Numbered from the stretch's first letter, positions 16,909 through 28,314 are shown. The stretch: 64,000 nt of DNA from Methylobacterium sp. (GCA_002928875.1 PERO01000012.1:108549-172548), one strand, 5' to 3'. Numbers and translations: made by a program. The notes: generated by a model from the letters alone, not told the origin.

Positions 16909-18462
16909 ATGTCCAAGGACCGCGTTCTGATTTTCGACACCACCCTGCGCGACGGCGAGCAATGCCCCGGCGCCACCATGACCTTCGAGGAAAAGCTGGA
17001 AATCGCCGATTTCCTCGATGCAATGGGCGTGGATATCATCGAGGCCGGCTTCCCGATCGCCTCGGAAGGCGATTTCGAGGCCGTCACCGCCATTTCGAAG
17101 CGCGTGAAGAACGCGACCGTGGCTGGCCTCTCGCGGGCCGGCGCGAAGGATATCGACCGGGCTGGCGAGGCGGTGCGTCATGCCGTGAAGCCGCGCATCC
17201 ATACCTTTCTCTCCACCTCGCCGGTGCACATGAAATACAAGCTCCAGAAGGAGCCGGACGAGGTGCTGGCGATGATCGTCGCCTCCGTCACCCGCGCCCG
17301 CAACCTCGTGCCGGATGTCGAATGGTCGGCGGAGGACGGCACCCGCACCGAGCATGATTTCCTCTGCCGCTGCGTGGAAGCCGCCATCAAGGCGGGTGCC
17401 ACGACGATCAACATCCCCGATACCGTGGGCTACACGACGCCGGACGAATATCGCGCCCTGTTCGAGATGGTGCGCAACCGCGTGCCCGATGCCGACAAGG
17501 CGATCTTCTCGGTGCATTGCCACAACGATCTCGGCATGGCGGTCGCGAATTCCATCGCGGGCGTGATGGGCGGCGCGCGGCAGATCGAATGCACCATCAA
17601 CGGCATCGGCGAGCGCGCGGGCAATGCGGCGCTCGAGGAGGTCGTGATGGCGCTGAAGACGCGCAGCGATGCCTTTCCTTTCGAGACCGGCATCGACGCG
17701 ACCCTGCTGAACCGGGCCTCGAAGCTCGTCTCGGCCGCGACCTCCTTCCCGGTGCAGTACAACAAGGCGATCGTCGGTCGGAACGCCTTCGCGCATGAGA
17801 GTGGCATTCATCAGGACGGCATGCTGAAGAACACCCAAACCTACGAGATCATGACGCCCGAATCCGTCGGCGTCTCGAAGACCTCGCTCGTCATGGGCAA
17901 GCATTCGGGCCGCAATGCCTTCCGCGACAAGCTGAAGCAACTGGGCTACGAGGTGAGCGAGAACCAGCTCGAAGACGCCTTCGTGCGCTTCAAGGCGCTC
18001 GCCGATCGCAAGAAGATGATCTACGACGAGGATATCGAGGCGCTGATCGACGAGAACCTCGCCACCGCCGAGGATCGCGTGAAAGTCGTCGCGCTGACGG
18101 TCATTGCCGGCACGATGGGTCCGCAATCGGCAACCCTCACGCTCGATATCGAGGGGCAGCATCGCACCGTCCAGGCCACCGGCAACGGCCCTGTGGACGC
18201 GACCTTCAACGCGATCCACCAGCTCATCCCGCATGAGGCGAAGCTGGAACTCTACCAGGTGCATGCCGTCACCGAGGGGACGGATGCGCAGGCGGAAGTC
18301 TCGGTGCGCCTCGCGGCCACGGATGGCCGGCTCTATACCGGCCGCGCGGCCGACCCCGATACGCTCGTCTCCTCGGCGAAGGCCTATATCGTGGCGCTGA
18401 ACAAGCTGACGCATGCGCGCAATGCCGCGCGCGGGGCGCTGCGCGTTCACTCGACGCATTGA
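16909..18462 (+). CDS. leuA: 2-Isopropylmalate synthase
   Basis: First committed step of leucine synthesis: condensation of acetyl-CoA with 2-oxoisovalerate. It has 517 residues, the usual long form with catalytic barrel and C-terminal leucine-binding domain. FDTTLRDGEQCPGATMT (residues 9-25) holds the substrate-binding Arg-Asp. SVHCHNDLGMAVANS near 205 carries the two metal-ligand histidines. GRNAFAHESGIHQDGMLKN near 290 is the second family signature. The last 120 residues form the allosteric domain, so feedback inhibition by leucine is expected. GAGAGG lies upstream of the ATG. I see no leucine-rich leader peptide like that of ilvB. Confidence 0.97.
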   Translation: MSKDRVLIFDTTLRDGEQCPGATMTFEEKLEIADFLDAMGVDIIEAGFPIASEGDFEAVTAISKRVKNATVAGLSRAGAKDIDRAGEAVRHAVKPRIHTFLSTSPVHMKYKLQKEPDEVLAMIVASVTRARNLVPDVEWSAEDGTRTEHDFLCRCVEAAIKAGATTINIPDTVGYTTPDEYRALFEMVRNRVPDADKAIFSVHCHNDLGMAVANSIAGVMGGARQIECTINGIGERAGNAALEEVVMALKTRSDAFPFETGIDATLLNRASKLVSAATSFPVQYNKAIVGRNAFAHESGIHQDGMLKNTQTYEIMTPESVGVSKTSLVMGKHSGRNAFRDKLKQLGYEVSENQLEDAFVRFKALADRKKMIYDEDIEALIDENLATAEDRVKVVALTVIAGTMGPQSATLTLDIEGQHRTVQATGNGPVDATFNAIHQLIPHEAKLELYQVHAVTEGTDAQAEVSVRLAATDGRLYTGRAADPDTLVSSAKAYIVALNKLTHARNAARGALRVHSTH

Positions 18463-18471
18463 GGCCTCGCG

Positions 18472-19386
18472 ATGCGTCTGGGTGTGGATCTCGGCGGCAC
18501 GAAGCTGGAGATCGTGGCGCTGGATGATGCGGGGGCGGAACTGTTCCGCCACCGCATCGATACGCCGCGTGGCACCTATCGCGGCATCGTCGATGGCCTC
18601 GTCGGCATCGTGCGCGAGGCGGAAAGCCGGCTCGCCACCATGGGCCATGCCGGCCCGAATTCCGTGGGCATCGGCATTCCCGGCGCGATTTCGCCGCGCA
18701 CCGGTCTCGCGATGAATGCCAATTCCACCGAGATCAACGGCCAGCCCCTGCAGCAGGATCTGGAGGCGGCGCTCCAGCGCGAGATCCGGCTGGCGAATGA
18801 TGCGAATTGCCTCGCAGTCTCCGAGGCCGTGGATGGCGCGGCGGCGGGTGCGAAGGTCGTCTTCGCCGCGATTCTCGGCACGGGTTGTGGCGCGGGCGTC
18901 GCCATCAACGGCGCGGCCTGGGAAGGCCCGCATCGCATCGGCGGCGAATGGGGCCACAATCCCTTGCCATGGCCGACGATGGAGGAACTCGCCGTGGCCG
19001 AGACCTGCTGGTGCGGCAAGCCGAGCTGCCTCGAGACCTGGGTCTCCGGCACCGGGTTCCAGAACGATTTCCACCGCGTCACCGGCCGAGCGCTGAAGGG
19101 CCGCGAGATCATCGCCGCGATGGAAGCCGGCGATGCCGAGGCCGCGGCGAGCTTCGATCGCTACATCTCGCGGCTCGCGCGGGCCCTTGCGCATATGGCG
19201 AACATCCTCGACCCCGAGGTGATCGTGCTGGGTGGCGGGATGAGCCGTGTCCGGCACATCTACGATCGCCTGCCGGCCGCAATCGAGCGCTGGGTGTTTT
19301 CCGACCATTTCCGCACGCCGATCCGCCCCGCGCTGCACGGCGACAGCTCCGGCGTGCGCGGCGCGGCGTGGCTGTGGGGGCGATGA
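18472..19386 (+). CDS. ROK-family sugar kinase (fructokinase/N-acetylglucosamine kinase-like)
   Basis: Cytoplasmic ATP-dependent sugar kinase, 304 residues. The phosphate-binding DLGGTKLEIVAL starts at residue 6; the ROK signature follows, with catalytic LANDANCLA (near 105) and the zinc-binding cluster GEWGHNPLP...CWCGKPSCLETW (near 160-190). The C-terminal ILDPEVIVLGGGMS is the adenosine site. Within ROK the pattern fits fructokinases (Mak) and N-acetylhexosamine kinases; I cannot choose between them. It begins 9 bases after leuA and is probably on the same transcript. No sugar transporter is adjacent. Confidence 0.88.
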   Translation: MRLGVDLGGTKLEIVALDDAGAELFRHRIDTPRGTYRGIVDGLVGIVREAESRLATMGHAGPNSVGIGIPGAISPRTGLAMNANSTEINGQPLQQDLEAALQREIRLANDANCLAVSEAVDGAAAGAKVVFAAILGTGCGAGVAINGAAWEGPHRIGGEWGHNPLPWPTMEELAVAETCWCGKPSCLETWVSGTGFQNDFHRVTGRALKGREIIAAMEAGDAEAAASFDRYISRLARALAHMANILDPEVIVLGGGMSRVRHIYDRLPAAIERWVFSDHFRTPIRPALHGDSSGVRGAAWLWGR

Positions 19387-19472
19387 ATCCGGGCCGAAGA
19401 TTTCGGCTGGACAATCCGGGCCAAATGCCCTAGCAACCCGGCTTCCGGGAACGCGGTCAGCGCTTTCCCGAG

Positions 19473-21060
<1,588 letters not shown>

Positions 21061-21103
21061 TGCGCTTGCGCGCGCAGGCCGCTTTCCGGCCCTGCCGTGA
21101 CGC

Positions 21104-21901
21104 TTACCGCTTCAGCATCCACGCATGGGCCGGATCGTTGTGGAAGCGCCAGAGACGCTTCGGCCCGGCCATGACATTGAGATGATAGAGATCATAGCCG
21201 TGTGCCGCGCCGACGGGATGGTAGCCTGCGGGCACCAGCACCACGTCGCCATCCTGCACGGTGATGGTCTCGTCGATCGTCCGGTCATCGGTATAGACGC
21301 GCTGCATGGCATAGCCCTGCGCCGGGCGGAGGCGGTGATAATACGTTTCCTCGAGCAGGCTTTCCGCCGGGAGATTGTCGCGATCGTGCCGGTGGGGCGG
21401 ATAGCTCGACCAATGCCCGCCCGGCGTGATGACCTCCACGACCAGCAGGCTTTCGGCATGCGGGGAGGTATCCGGCAGAATATTGCGCACATAGCGGGTA
21501 TTCTTACCGGTTCCGCGCGTTTCCTGCCCCACATCCGCAGGCGGAATGAGCCGTGCCGGCAGGCTGCCGAAGGCCGGTGCTGTGCAGATCGCGATGTCGC
21601 AATCCGTGCGCGCCTCGGCGCGCCAGCGCGAATTCGCCGGCACGTAGAGCGAGGCGGGAGGGCCGTCGAAGGGGCTCTCGCGCCCGCCCTGATCGCCGAA
21701 ATCCTGCCCGCTCGCGGCGAGATGCGCCACGCCGCTGACCATGACGATGCAGGCTTCGCGGCGGTCGGTCACGGCCTCGATCACATCGCCGGCCGCGAGT
21801 CGGTACAGCGAGAAGCCGACATAGGTCCAGCCCGCATTCTCGGGCGTCACGTTGTGGATGGGGTTTTTGGCGGATGGGCGACGCAGCAGAGGCGAGGTCA
21901 T
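21104..21901 (-). CDS. iolB: 5-Deoxy-glucuronate isomerase
   Basis: Isomerises 5-deoxy-D-glucuronate to 2-deoxy-5-keto-gluconate in myo-inositol catabolism. It has 265 residues, the family length, and a two-cupin fold. GGHWSSYPPHRHDRDNLPAES near 165-185 carries the metal-binding histidines, with a further His in VPAGYHPVGAAHGYDLYHLN near 228-247. The frame and start (ATG preceded by the decayed iolD) are clear. No intact iolC, iolD, iolE or iolG is in the window, and the iolD copy immediately upstream is broken, so the enzyme may work with genes elsewhere or be on the way to loss. Confidence 0.94.
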   Translation of the reverse strand: MTSPLLRRPSAKNPIHNVTPENAGWTYVGFSLYRLAAGDVIEAVTDRREACIVMVSGVAHLAASGQDFGDQGGRESPFDGPPASLYVPANSRWRAEARTDCDIAICTAPAFGSLPARLIPPADVGQETRGTGKNTRYVRNILPDTSPHAESLLVVEVITPGGHWSSYPPHRHDRDNLPAESLLEETYYHRLRPAQGYAMQRVYTDDRTIDETITVQDGDVVLVPAGYHPVGAAHGYDLYHLNVMAGPKRLWRFHNDPAHAWMLKR

Positions 21902-21906
21902 GCAAG

Positions 21907-22218
21907 GCCCGTTTGTGGCGCGTATGCCGAAGGACTTTGTTGAAGCTCTCGCCGCCCCTGGCGCGCTACAGGCGGTCGATGCAACCGAAACCGCGATCGT
22001 CGAGGATGACGGTCGTCAGCGTCAGCCCCATCTGCACGGAAGTTGGGGAAGCTGTCACGTGCAACGTGCAGGGCCTCGCCCGGCCCCGCGACGTTCCCAT
22101 GGCCGAAGAACGCGCGGCATCCGGCGAAAAGCGGCGGGGTCTCGCCACGACATTCGGCCTGCTGGGCGGAAAGGTAGCGCACGAGCGCTTGCGCGGCGGT
22201 GAGGCGAAGGCGCGCCAT
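21907..22218 (-). pseudogene. iolD: Remnant of iolD (internal deletion, frameshift and nonsense codon)
   Basis: Reading from ATG at 22218, the first 60 codons match the start of IolD, the trihydroxycyclohexanedione hydrolase: RLRLTAAQALVRYLSAQ, then a Gly-His-Gly-Asn segment (FFGHGNVAGPGEAL). At about 22038 the frame shifts, and a piece from the far C-terminal half of the family follows: GLTLTTVILDDRGFGCIDRL, a TAG at 21966-21968 where a Gln is expected, then GGESFNKVLRHT. About 400 central residues and the true C-terminus are missing compared with the family length of about 600. The iolB start follows directly. The protein cannot be functional. Confidence 0.8.
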
Positions 22219-22420
22219 GCTGGATGACCCCCGTTTCCGTCGATTCCGACGGCTGTTTGCCGGCATCGTAGAGCCGGATCGTCGCGCGTTTCAATCGCCG
22301 TGATGATGCGGATTTTCCGACAATTTGAACAATTCTCGGCAATCCGCTTAACGGATTTTCGCAATTTCCCCCCTAAGAGAAAGGACGACCAGCTCCCGTT
22401 TTGCGTTCAGGCAGGCAATC

Positions 22421-23896
22421 ATGGCGATGGAAACCTTGGCCAATCCCGCGCGACAGACGGGTCGCCGGGGCTTCTGGGTGGATCTGTTCACGCGGTTGAC
22501 CAAGACCAAGCTGATCAGCCTGGTTCTGGTCTTCGATCTCGCGGCTTTCTGCGGCCTGGGGCTGCTGGCCCTGATGGCCCGCTCCAGCCACACCATGTAT
22601 GACAGCCTCGTGCCGCCCGTGACCATCATCCTGGTGGCGCTGGTCGCGGTCTATATTCTGCAGCGGCTCTGGGCCTACACGGTTTCGGCGCTGGGCGCCT
22701 TCGTGCGGCAGGTGCGCGCGTTGCTGATCGCCTGCACCGGCGCCTTCGTCCTGGTGATGGGGCTCTATTTCCTTCTCGACATCCATGTGATCGGCGAGCG
22801 CGCCTGGCTGATACTCTGGAGCACTCTGGTCATTCTGGTGCTCGTGCCGTTCCGGCTTCTGGTGAGCCGGGTCGTGCAAGCGGCGGAACGACGCGGCGAT
22901 CTCCAACGGCGGGCGGTGATCGTCGGCGGCGGCAAGGCCTGCGAGGATCTGGTCGCGCGGCTCGAGCGGACCGGCGAGCGGACGATCCGCATTCTCGGCC
23001 TCTTCGATGACCGGGGCGGAGAGCGTTCGCCCGAACAGGTCGGGCGCTATCGCAAGATCGGCACCTTCGAGGAACTCGAGACCTATGCCCGCGAGAACGC
23101 GGTGGATCTGCTGATCATCGCGCTTCCGCCTTCCGCGGAGGAGCGCATCCTGCATCTGTTGAAGAGGCTCTGGCAATTGCCGGTCGATGTGCGCATCGCC
23201 GCGCATGTCGCCAAGCTGAAACTCGCGAAACGCGCCTACACCTATATTGGCGACGTGCCCTTCCTGGCGGTGTTCGATCGGCCGCTTTCTGACTGGAACA
23301 CGACCGTCAAGGCGCTGTTCGATCGCGTCGTCGCGGCGATAGTGCTGGTCGCGCTGCTGCCGGTGATGCTGCTGGTGGCGCTCGCGATCAAGCTCGATTC
23401 CCGGGGGCCGGTCTTCTTCCGGCAGCAGCGATTCGGCTTCAACAACAATCTGATCGGCGTCTACAAGTTCCGCTCGATGTATGCGGATCAGGCCGACCTG
23501 CATGCGCGCAAACAGGTGACGAAGGACGATCCGCGCGTGACGCGCGTGGGCCGGTTCATTCGGCGCACCTCGCTCGACGAATTGCCGCAGCTGATCAACG
23601 TGCTGCGCGGCGAACTGAGCCTCGTGGGGCCGCGCCCGCACGCGACCCAGACCATGGCGGCGAACCAGCTCTACCAGGATGTCGTGGCCGGCTATTTCGC
23701 CCGGCACCGCATGAAGCCCGGCATCACCGGCTGGGCGCAGGTCAATGGCTGGCGCGGCGAGACCGACACGGTCGAGAAGATCGAACGGCGCGTCGAACAC
23801 GACCTCTATTATATCGAGAACTGGTCGCTCACGCTGGATCTCTACATTCTGGCGATGACGCCGTTCTCGTTGCTGAACCTGCGCAACGCCTATTGA
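22421..23896 (+). CDS. Polyprenyl glycosylphosphotransferase (WcaJ-like)
   Basis: Membrane enzyme that transfers a sugar-1-phosphate, usually glucose or galactose, to undecaprenyl phosphate to start exopolysaccharide synthesis. It has 491 residues. Four to five N-terminal spans (about residues 30-170) are followed by a Rossmann-like domain ([15 protein letters not shown] near 170), and the catalytic domain begins with its membrane re-entrant helix near 305. [30 protein letters not shown] and SLVGPRPHA, all diagnostic of the family, follow. Other polysaccharide genes are not adjacent. Start: ATG 22421, with ATG 22427 as alternative. Confidence 0.93.
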   Translation: MAMETLANPARQTGRRGFWVDLFTRLTKTKLISLVLVFDLAAFCGLGLLALMARSSHTMYDSLVPPVTIILVALVAVYILQRLWAYTVSALGAFVRQVRALLIACTGAFVLVMGLYFLLDIHVIGERAWLILWSTLVILVLVPFRLLVSRVVQAAERRGDLQRRAVIVGGGKACEDLVARLERTGERTIRILGLFDDRGGERSPEQVGRYRKIGTFEELETYARENAVDLLIIALPPSAEERILHLLKRLWQLPVDVRIAAHVAKLKLAKRAYTYIGDVPFLAVFDRPLSDWNTTVKALFDRVVAAIVLVALLPVMLLVALAIKLDSRGPVFFRQQRFGFNNNLIGVYKFRSMYADQADLHARKQVTKDDPRVTRVGRFIRRTSLDELPQLINVLRGELSLVGPRPHATQTMAANQLYQDVVAGYFARHRMKPGITGWAQVNGWRGETDTVEKIERRVEHDLYYIENWSLTLDLYILAMTPFSLLNLRNAY

Positions 23897-23983
23897 ACCG
23901 GCTTGCCAGCGCGGCCGGCCTTGGCCATCTCTGGAGCGGCGCAGACACGCGGCAAGCCGGACGCCGCCAGGGAGGAGCCAGCC

Positions 23984-24304
23984 ATGGACATCGTCGATCT
24001 CGACCGCGACACCATCCGCGAGGGCCTCGCCGACGGTTCGATCCTGCTGATCGATGTGCGCGAGCCGCATGAATTCGCGATGGGCCATATCCCGGATTCG
24101 ATTCTCATGCCGCTTTCGACCTTCGATCCGGCGGATATCCCCGATGCCGGGGGCAAGCGCATCGTGATCTCCTGCGCGGCCGGCATGCGCTCGCGCCACG
24201 CGCTGATGATGGCGCAGGCCGCGGGCCTGCCGCTCGCCGAGCATTATGCCGGCGGCTTCAAGGATTGGGTGATGGCCGGCGAGGAAATCGCACGCGGCGA
24301 CTGA
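23984..24304 (+). CDS. Rhodanese-domain sulfurtransferase
   Basis: Single-domain rhodanese of 106 residues, cytoplasmic (no signal peptide). The family elements are LLIDVREPHEFAMGHIPDS near residue 20 and the active-site loop SCAAGMRS near 66-73, with the catalytic Cys that carries persulphide sulphur. The C-terminal YAGGFKDWVMAG closes the fold. Such proteins move sulphane sulphur to acceptors; the partner is unknown. GGGAGGAG lies 5 bases before the ATG, preferred over an earlier in-frame ATG with no site. Confidence 0.9.
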   Translation: MDIVDLDRDTIREGLADGSILLIDVREPHEFAMGHIPDSILMPLSTFDPADIPDAGGKRIVISCAAGMRSRHALMMAQAAGLPLAEHYAGGFKDWVMAGEEIARGD

Positions 24305-24381
24305 TCCGGGCTTGAAGCGCGCCGTTCCGTGCCTATGCTGAGGGGCGACGGGTATTTTCCCCCTCCTCAGGATCTTCCGCT

Positions 24382-26667
24382 ATGAAATTCGGAATCGGAC
24401 AGGCGCTCACTCGCGTCGAGGATCAGCGATTCATCACGGGTGCGGGGCATTATGCCACCGATGCCCGCGCGAAAGGCGAAGCGCGCGCCTTCGTGCTGCG
24501 GGCGCCGTTCGCCCATGCGACATTCCGCATCCGGAACCTCGAGGCCGCGCGCGCCATGCCGGGCGTGGCGCTGATCCTCACCGGCGCGGATCTCGATCAT
24601 CTCGGCCCCTTGCCCTGCCTCGCGCCGCAGAAGAACCGCGATGGTGAGCGCATGGCGCTGCCGGAATACCCGGTTCTGCCGCGCGACACGGTGCGCCATG
24701 TAGGCGAGGCGGTCGCCTTCATCGTGGCGGAAAACCTCGATCTCGCGCGGGACGCCGCCGAGGCGCTCGACATCGAATGGAAGAGCCTGCCGGTCGCGGC
24801 TGACCTTGCCACCGCCCGCAAGCCGGGCGCGACGCTCGTTCACCCGGAAGCGCCGGGGAATGTCGCCTTCGAGACCGTGCTTGGCGACATGGAAAAGACT
24901 GACGCCGTCTTTGCGAAGGCACATCGCGTCATCGGGCTCGACCTCGTCAACAACCGCATCGTCGCGAATTACATGGAGCCGCGCTCCGTGCTCGCCGACG
25001 TCAAGGGCGAGAACGTCACCCTCACGCTCGGCTCGCAAGGAAGCCATGGCCTGCGCGACACGCTGGCCAAGGCGATTTTCCGCATCGACCCCGCGAATGT
25101 GCGCGTCATCACGCCGGATGTCGGCGGCGGCTTCGGCACCAAGACCTTCATGTATCGCGAATATCCGCTGGCAGCGGAGGCGTCGCGGCGGCTCGGCCGC
25201 CCCGTGCGCTGGGTCTCGGATCGCTCGGAGCATTTCTTCGCCTGCGCGCAGGGCCGCGATAACCTCACCCATGCCGAGATGGCCCTGGACGAGAAGGGCA
25301 AGTTTCTCGGCATTCGCGTTCGGCTCGACGCGAATATGGGCGCCTATCTCTCGCAATACGCGCCGTTCATCCCCTATGTCGGCTCGACCATGCTCACCGG
25401 CTGCTATGACATTCCGGTGGGTTACACGCTCATTCGCGGCATCTATTCGCATTCCGTGCCGGTCGATGCCTATCGCGGCGCGGGGCGGCCGGAAGCGGCC
25501 TACACCATCGAACGGCTCGTGGATTTCATCGCCGACGAGATCGGCATGGATCGCATCGCCTTGCGCAAGCTGAACCTCGTGAAGCCGCGTCAGATGCCCT
25601 ATCGCACGCCGACGGGCCGCGTCTACGACACCGGCGAATTCGCCGAGCACATGAAGAAGGCCACGGAAAAGGCCGACTGGAAGGGCTTCCCCGCCCGCCT
25701 GCGCGCCGCGAAAAAGAAAGGCCTCATCCGCGGCATCGGCCTCGGCGTCTATATCGAGGCCTGTGGCGGCGGCGGGGCCGAACCCGGCCATGTCACGCTC
25801 GAGAAGGACGGCACCGTCACCGTGCGCATCGGCACGCAATCGAACGGGCAGGGGCACGAGACGGCCTATGCCCAGCTGGTCGCGGAGCATCTCGATCTGC
25901 CGCTCAGCCAGATCCGGGTGCGGCAGGGCGACACGAAGGAAATCCCCTCCGGTTCGGGCACGGGCGGTTCGCGCTCCATCCCCGTGGGCGGCGCGGGCGT
26001 GGCGCTCGCGGCGGAGGGCCTGGCGAAAACGCTGAAGAAACTTGCCGCGAACGCGCTCGAAGCGGGCGAGGGCGACCTCGAAATCGCGGATGGCGCGGTG
26101 CGCATCGCCGGGACGGACCGGCGCCTGAGCTTCACGGAGATCGCCAACCTCCCGGCTGCGAAGAAGGCGATGCTGACCGAAACCGCCTCCTTCAAGCCCC
26201 CGGAAGCGACCTATCCCAACGGCACCCATGTGGCCGAGGTGGAAATCGACCCTGAAACGGGCGAAATCCGCATCGTGAATTACGTGATCGTCGATGATTT
26301 CGGCGTGACCGTGAACCCGATCCTGCTTGCCGGGCAGATCCATGGCGGCATCGCGCAGGGGATCGGCCAGGCGCTCGTCGAGAATTTCGTGATGGATGAG
26401 CAGGGGCAGATCCTCACCGCGAGCTTCCTCGATTACGCCATGCCGCGCGCCCATGACATGCCGGATTTCACCTTCGAGACGCGCAATGTGCGCTCGACGA
26501 CGAACATCCTCGGGGTGAAGGGCGCGGGCGAGGCCGGCACGATCGGCGCCGCGCCGGCGGTGATGAATGCCGTCGTCGATGCCCTGCGCCGCGAAAAGGG
26601 CGTGCGCCATCTCGATATGCCCGCCACCCCCCGGCGGTTGTGGGAGGCCCTGCGCCGGCCCGCGTGA
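24382..26667 (+). CDS. Molybdenum hydroxylase large subunit (xanthine dehydrogenase/CoxL form II family)
   Basis: Molybdopterin-cytosine-dinucleotide-binding catalytic subunit, 761 residues, typical length. The N-terminal domain opens with RVEDQRFITGAGHYATDA. The cofactor regions are DVGGGFGTK (near 250), the active-site loop AYRGAGRPEAAY (near 370) and the catalytic glutamate in KGAGEAGTIGA (near 720). The AYRGAGR loop marks form II enzymes, not true CO dehydrogenase, whose loop has Cys. Substrates of relatives are aldehydes and N-heterocycles. The [2Fe-2S] small and FAD medium subunits expected beside it are absent; instead two c-type cytochromes follow and may accept electrons. Confidence 0.9.
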   Translation: MKFGIGQALTRVEDQRFITGAGHYATDARAKGEARAFVLRAPFAHATFRIRNLEAARAMPGVALILTGADLDHLGPLPCLAPQKNRDGERMALPEYPVLPRDTVRHVGEAVAFIVAENLDLARDAAEALDIEWKSLPVAADLATARKPGATLVHPEAPGNVAFETVLGDMEKTDAVFAKAHRVIGLDLVNNRIVANYMEPRSVLADVKGENVTLTLGSQGSHGLRDTLAKAIFRIDPANVRVITPDVGGGFGTKTFMYREYPLAAEASRRLGRPVRWVSDRSEHFFACAQGRDNLTHAEMALDEKGKFLGIRVRLDANMGAYLSQYAPFIPYVGSTMLTGCYDIPVGYTLIRGIYSHSVPVDAYRGAGRPEAAYTIERLVDFIADEIGMDRIALRKLNLVKPRQMPYRTPTGRVYDTGEFAEHMKKATEKADWKGFPARLRAAKKKGLIRGIGLGVYIEACGGGGAEPGHVTLEKDGTVTVRIGTQSNGQGHETAYAQLVAEHLDLPLSQIRVRQGDTKEIPSGSGTGGSRSIPVGGAGVALAAEGLAKTLKKLAANALEAGEGDLEIADGAVRIAGTDRRLSFTEIANLPAAKKAMLTETASFKPPEATYPNGTHVAEVEIDPETGEIRIVNYVIVDDFGVTVNPILLAGQIHGGIAQGIGQALVENFVMDEQGQILTASFLDYAMPRAHDMPDFTFETRNVRSTTNILGVKGAGEAGTIGAAPAVMNAVVDALRREKGVRHLDMPATPRRLWEALRRPA

Positions 26668-26866
26668 GGCCGGGATCAAAACGCTGTGAGGACGGCAAGG
26701 GTTTGCGACATTGCAATTAAAATTCGCTCGACACCTCGCAGGGATGCAGGAACACTATCGCACCGCCCGATGCAATGCGAGCGGTGCAATCGCCGGCTGT
26801 GGCTGGCGACCGCTCAGCTCTCCGGGGTCGCCGGCTCCAGGCACCCGCCAGAAAAAGGAATCCTCC

Positions 26867-27295
26867 ATGCGTCGTCTCGTCGTCGCCGGTGCCCTGGTCG
26901 CCATCGGCCTCACCGCAGCTTATGCACAGTCCAACCCGATTTCGGAACGCAAGGATCTCTTCAAGGCCTTCGGGGCCTCGCTGCGCGCCGTCGGTCCGAT
27001 GATGCGCAACGAAGCCGCCTTTGATGGCGCGAAGGTCCAGGAAGCGCTCAAGATCATCGGCGAGGGCGCGCCCAAGGTGGCGAAGCTGTTCCCTGCCGGG
27101 TCCGGCACGGGCGATACCAAGGCGCTCCCGGCGATCTGGACGGACAACGCGAAGTTCCAGGGCCTGTTCACCAAGCTCGAGGCCGATGCGAAGGCCGCCG
27201 CCGCGGTCATCAAGGACGAGGCCACGCTGAAGGCCGAGATGCCGAAGGTGCTCGCCAATTGCGGCACGTGCCACGACGCCTTCCGCGCGAAGTAA
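26867..27295 (+). CDS. Cytochrome c' (class II c-type cytochrome)
   Basis: Periplasmic monohaem cytochrome of 142 residues. A signal peptide (MRRLVVAGALVAIGLTAAYA) is cut before QSNP. The mature part is a four-helix bundle with the haem motif near the C-terminus, NCGTCHDAFRAK, as expected for class II. Cytochromes c' bind NO or CO and some transfer electrons; the context behind a molybdenum hydroxylase suggests an electron role. AAAAGGA lies upstream of the ATG. The diheme cytochrome gene follows after 40 bases. Confidence 0.9.
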   Translation: MRRLVVAGALVAIGLTAAYAQSNPISERKDLFKAFGASLRAVGPMMRNEAAFDGAKVQEALKIIGEGAPKVAKLFPAGSGTGDTKALPAIWTDNAKFQGLFTKLEADAKAAAAVIKDEATLKAEMPKVLANCGTCHDAFRAK

Positions 27296-27335
27296 GCGAC
27301 CCGATTCGGATCGCGCGAGGGGAGGAGCGGAACGC

Positions 27336-28271
27336 ATGCGCAGGCTTCTCCTGGCGTTGTCCGGATTGGTGCTCATCGGCGTCGCCGGGTTTCTGGTCAT
27401 CACCGATCCGGCGTTTTTCCGCCTGATCCGTGGGTCCAGCCCGGCTGCGCCGGCCGAGCCCGCCAATCTCGCGAATGGGCGCACCATGTTCTTCGCGGGC
27501 GGGTGCGCCTCCTGCCATGCGACCCCGGGCCAGCCCGACCGGCTGAAGCTCGGCGGTGGCCTGCCGATGCACACGCCGTTCGGCACGTTTCATGTGCCCA
27601 ATCTCTCGCCGCATCCGCGCGACGGCATCGGCAACTGGACGGCAGAGCAGTTCATCGTGGCGATGCGCGAAGGCGTGTCGCCCGATGGCGGCCATTATTA
27701 CCCCGCCTTCCCCTACACGTCCTTCCAGCGCATGGGCGGAAAGGACCTCGCGGATCTCCTCGCCTTCATCCGGACGCTTGAACCGGTGGAGGGCCGCGCG
27801 CCGGCCCACGAGATCGGCTTTCCATTTAACATCCGGCGTAGCCTCGGCGGCTGGAAACTGCTGCATCTCGATGGCCGGCTGCAGGAGAATGTCGCGCTGC
27901 GCAGCACGGAATGGAATCGCGGCGCCTTTCTGGTCGAAGGCCCTGGCCATTGCGCCGAATGCCATTCGCCGAGAAACGCGCTGGGCGGCATCGTCACGGC
28001 CAGGCGCTTCGGCGGCGGACCCGACCCCGAGGGCAAGGGCACGGTGCCGAACATCACGCCGCACAAGGACGGCATCGGCGATTGGTCGAAGCAGGAACAT
28101 GCGCTGTTCCTGAAGACGGGCGAAACGCCCGGGTTCCTGTCCGTCGGCGGTTCGATGCGCTCCGTGATCCGCAACATGGCCGAACTCAGCGATGCCGACC
28201 GGCTGGCCATGGGCGAATATCTGTCGTCGCTGCCGCCCGTCGCAGGGAAACCGGCCGCAGCCGGAAAGTGA
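27336..28271 (+). CDS. Diheme c-type cytochrome
   Basis: Membrane-anchored or periplasmic cytochrome, 311 residues. The N-terminal hydrophobic helix (about residues 3-22) lacks an obvious cleavage site and may be an anchor. Two haem motifs are present, CASCH near residue 57 and CAECH near 209, each opening a class I cytochrome domain; GIGNWTAEQF and GIGDWSKQEH are repeated after each, with VPNISPH-like strands, as in the cytochrome subunits of alcohol and aldehyde dehydrogenases (AdhB-like). Methionine sixth ligands are likely in both domains. It probably passes electrons from the adjacent hydroxylase to the respiratory chain; this is inference from gene order. Confidence 0.9.
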   Translation: MRRLLLALSGLVLIGVAGFLVITDPAFFRLIRGSSPAAPAEPANLANGRTMFFAGGCASCHATPGQPDRLKLGGGLPMHTPFGTFHVPNLSPHPRDGIGNWTAEQFIVAMREGVSPDGGHYYPAFPYTSFQRMGGKDLADLLAFIRTLEPVEGRAPAHEIGFPFNIRRSLGGWKLLHLDGRLQENVALRSTEWNRGAFLVEGPGHCAECHSPRNALGGIVTARRFGGGPDPEGKGTVPNITPHKDGIGDWSKQEHALFLKTGETPGFLSVGGSMRSVIRNMAELSDADRLAMGEYLSSLPPVAGKPAAAGK

Positions 28272-28314
28272 CGATGACGACGGGAACAGCGCGGGCCGGA
28301 GCCTCGCCGCCCCG

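Noticed and set aside
24382..26667. Carbon monoxide dehydrogenase catalytic subunit
   Set aside because: The active-site loop is AYRGAGR (form II) without the Cys of true CO dehydrogenases, and the small and medium subunits are missing.
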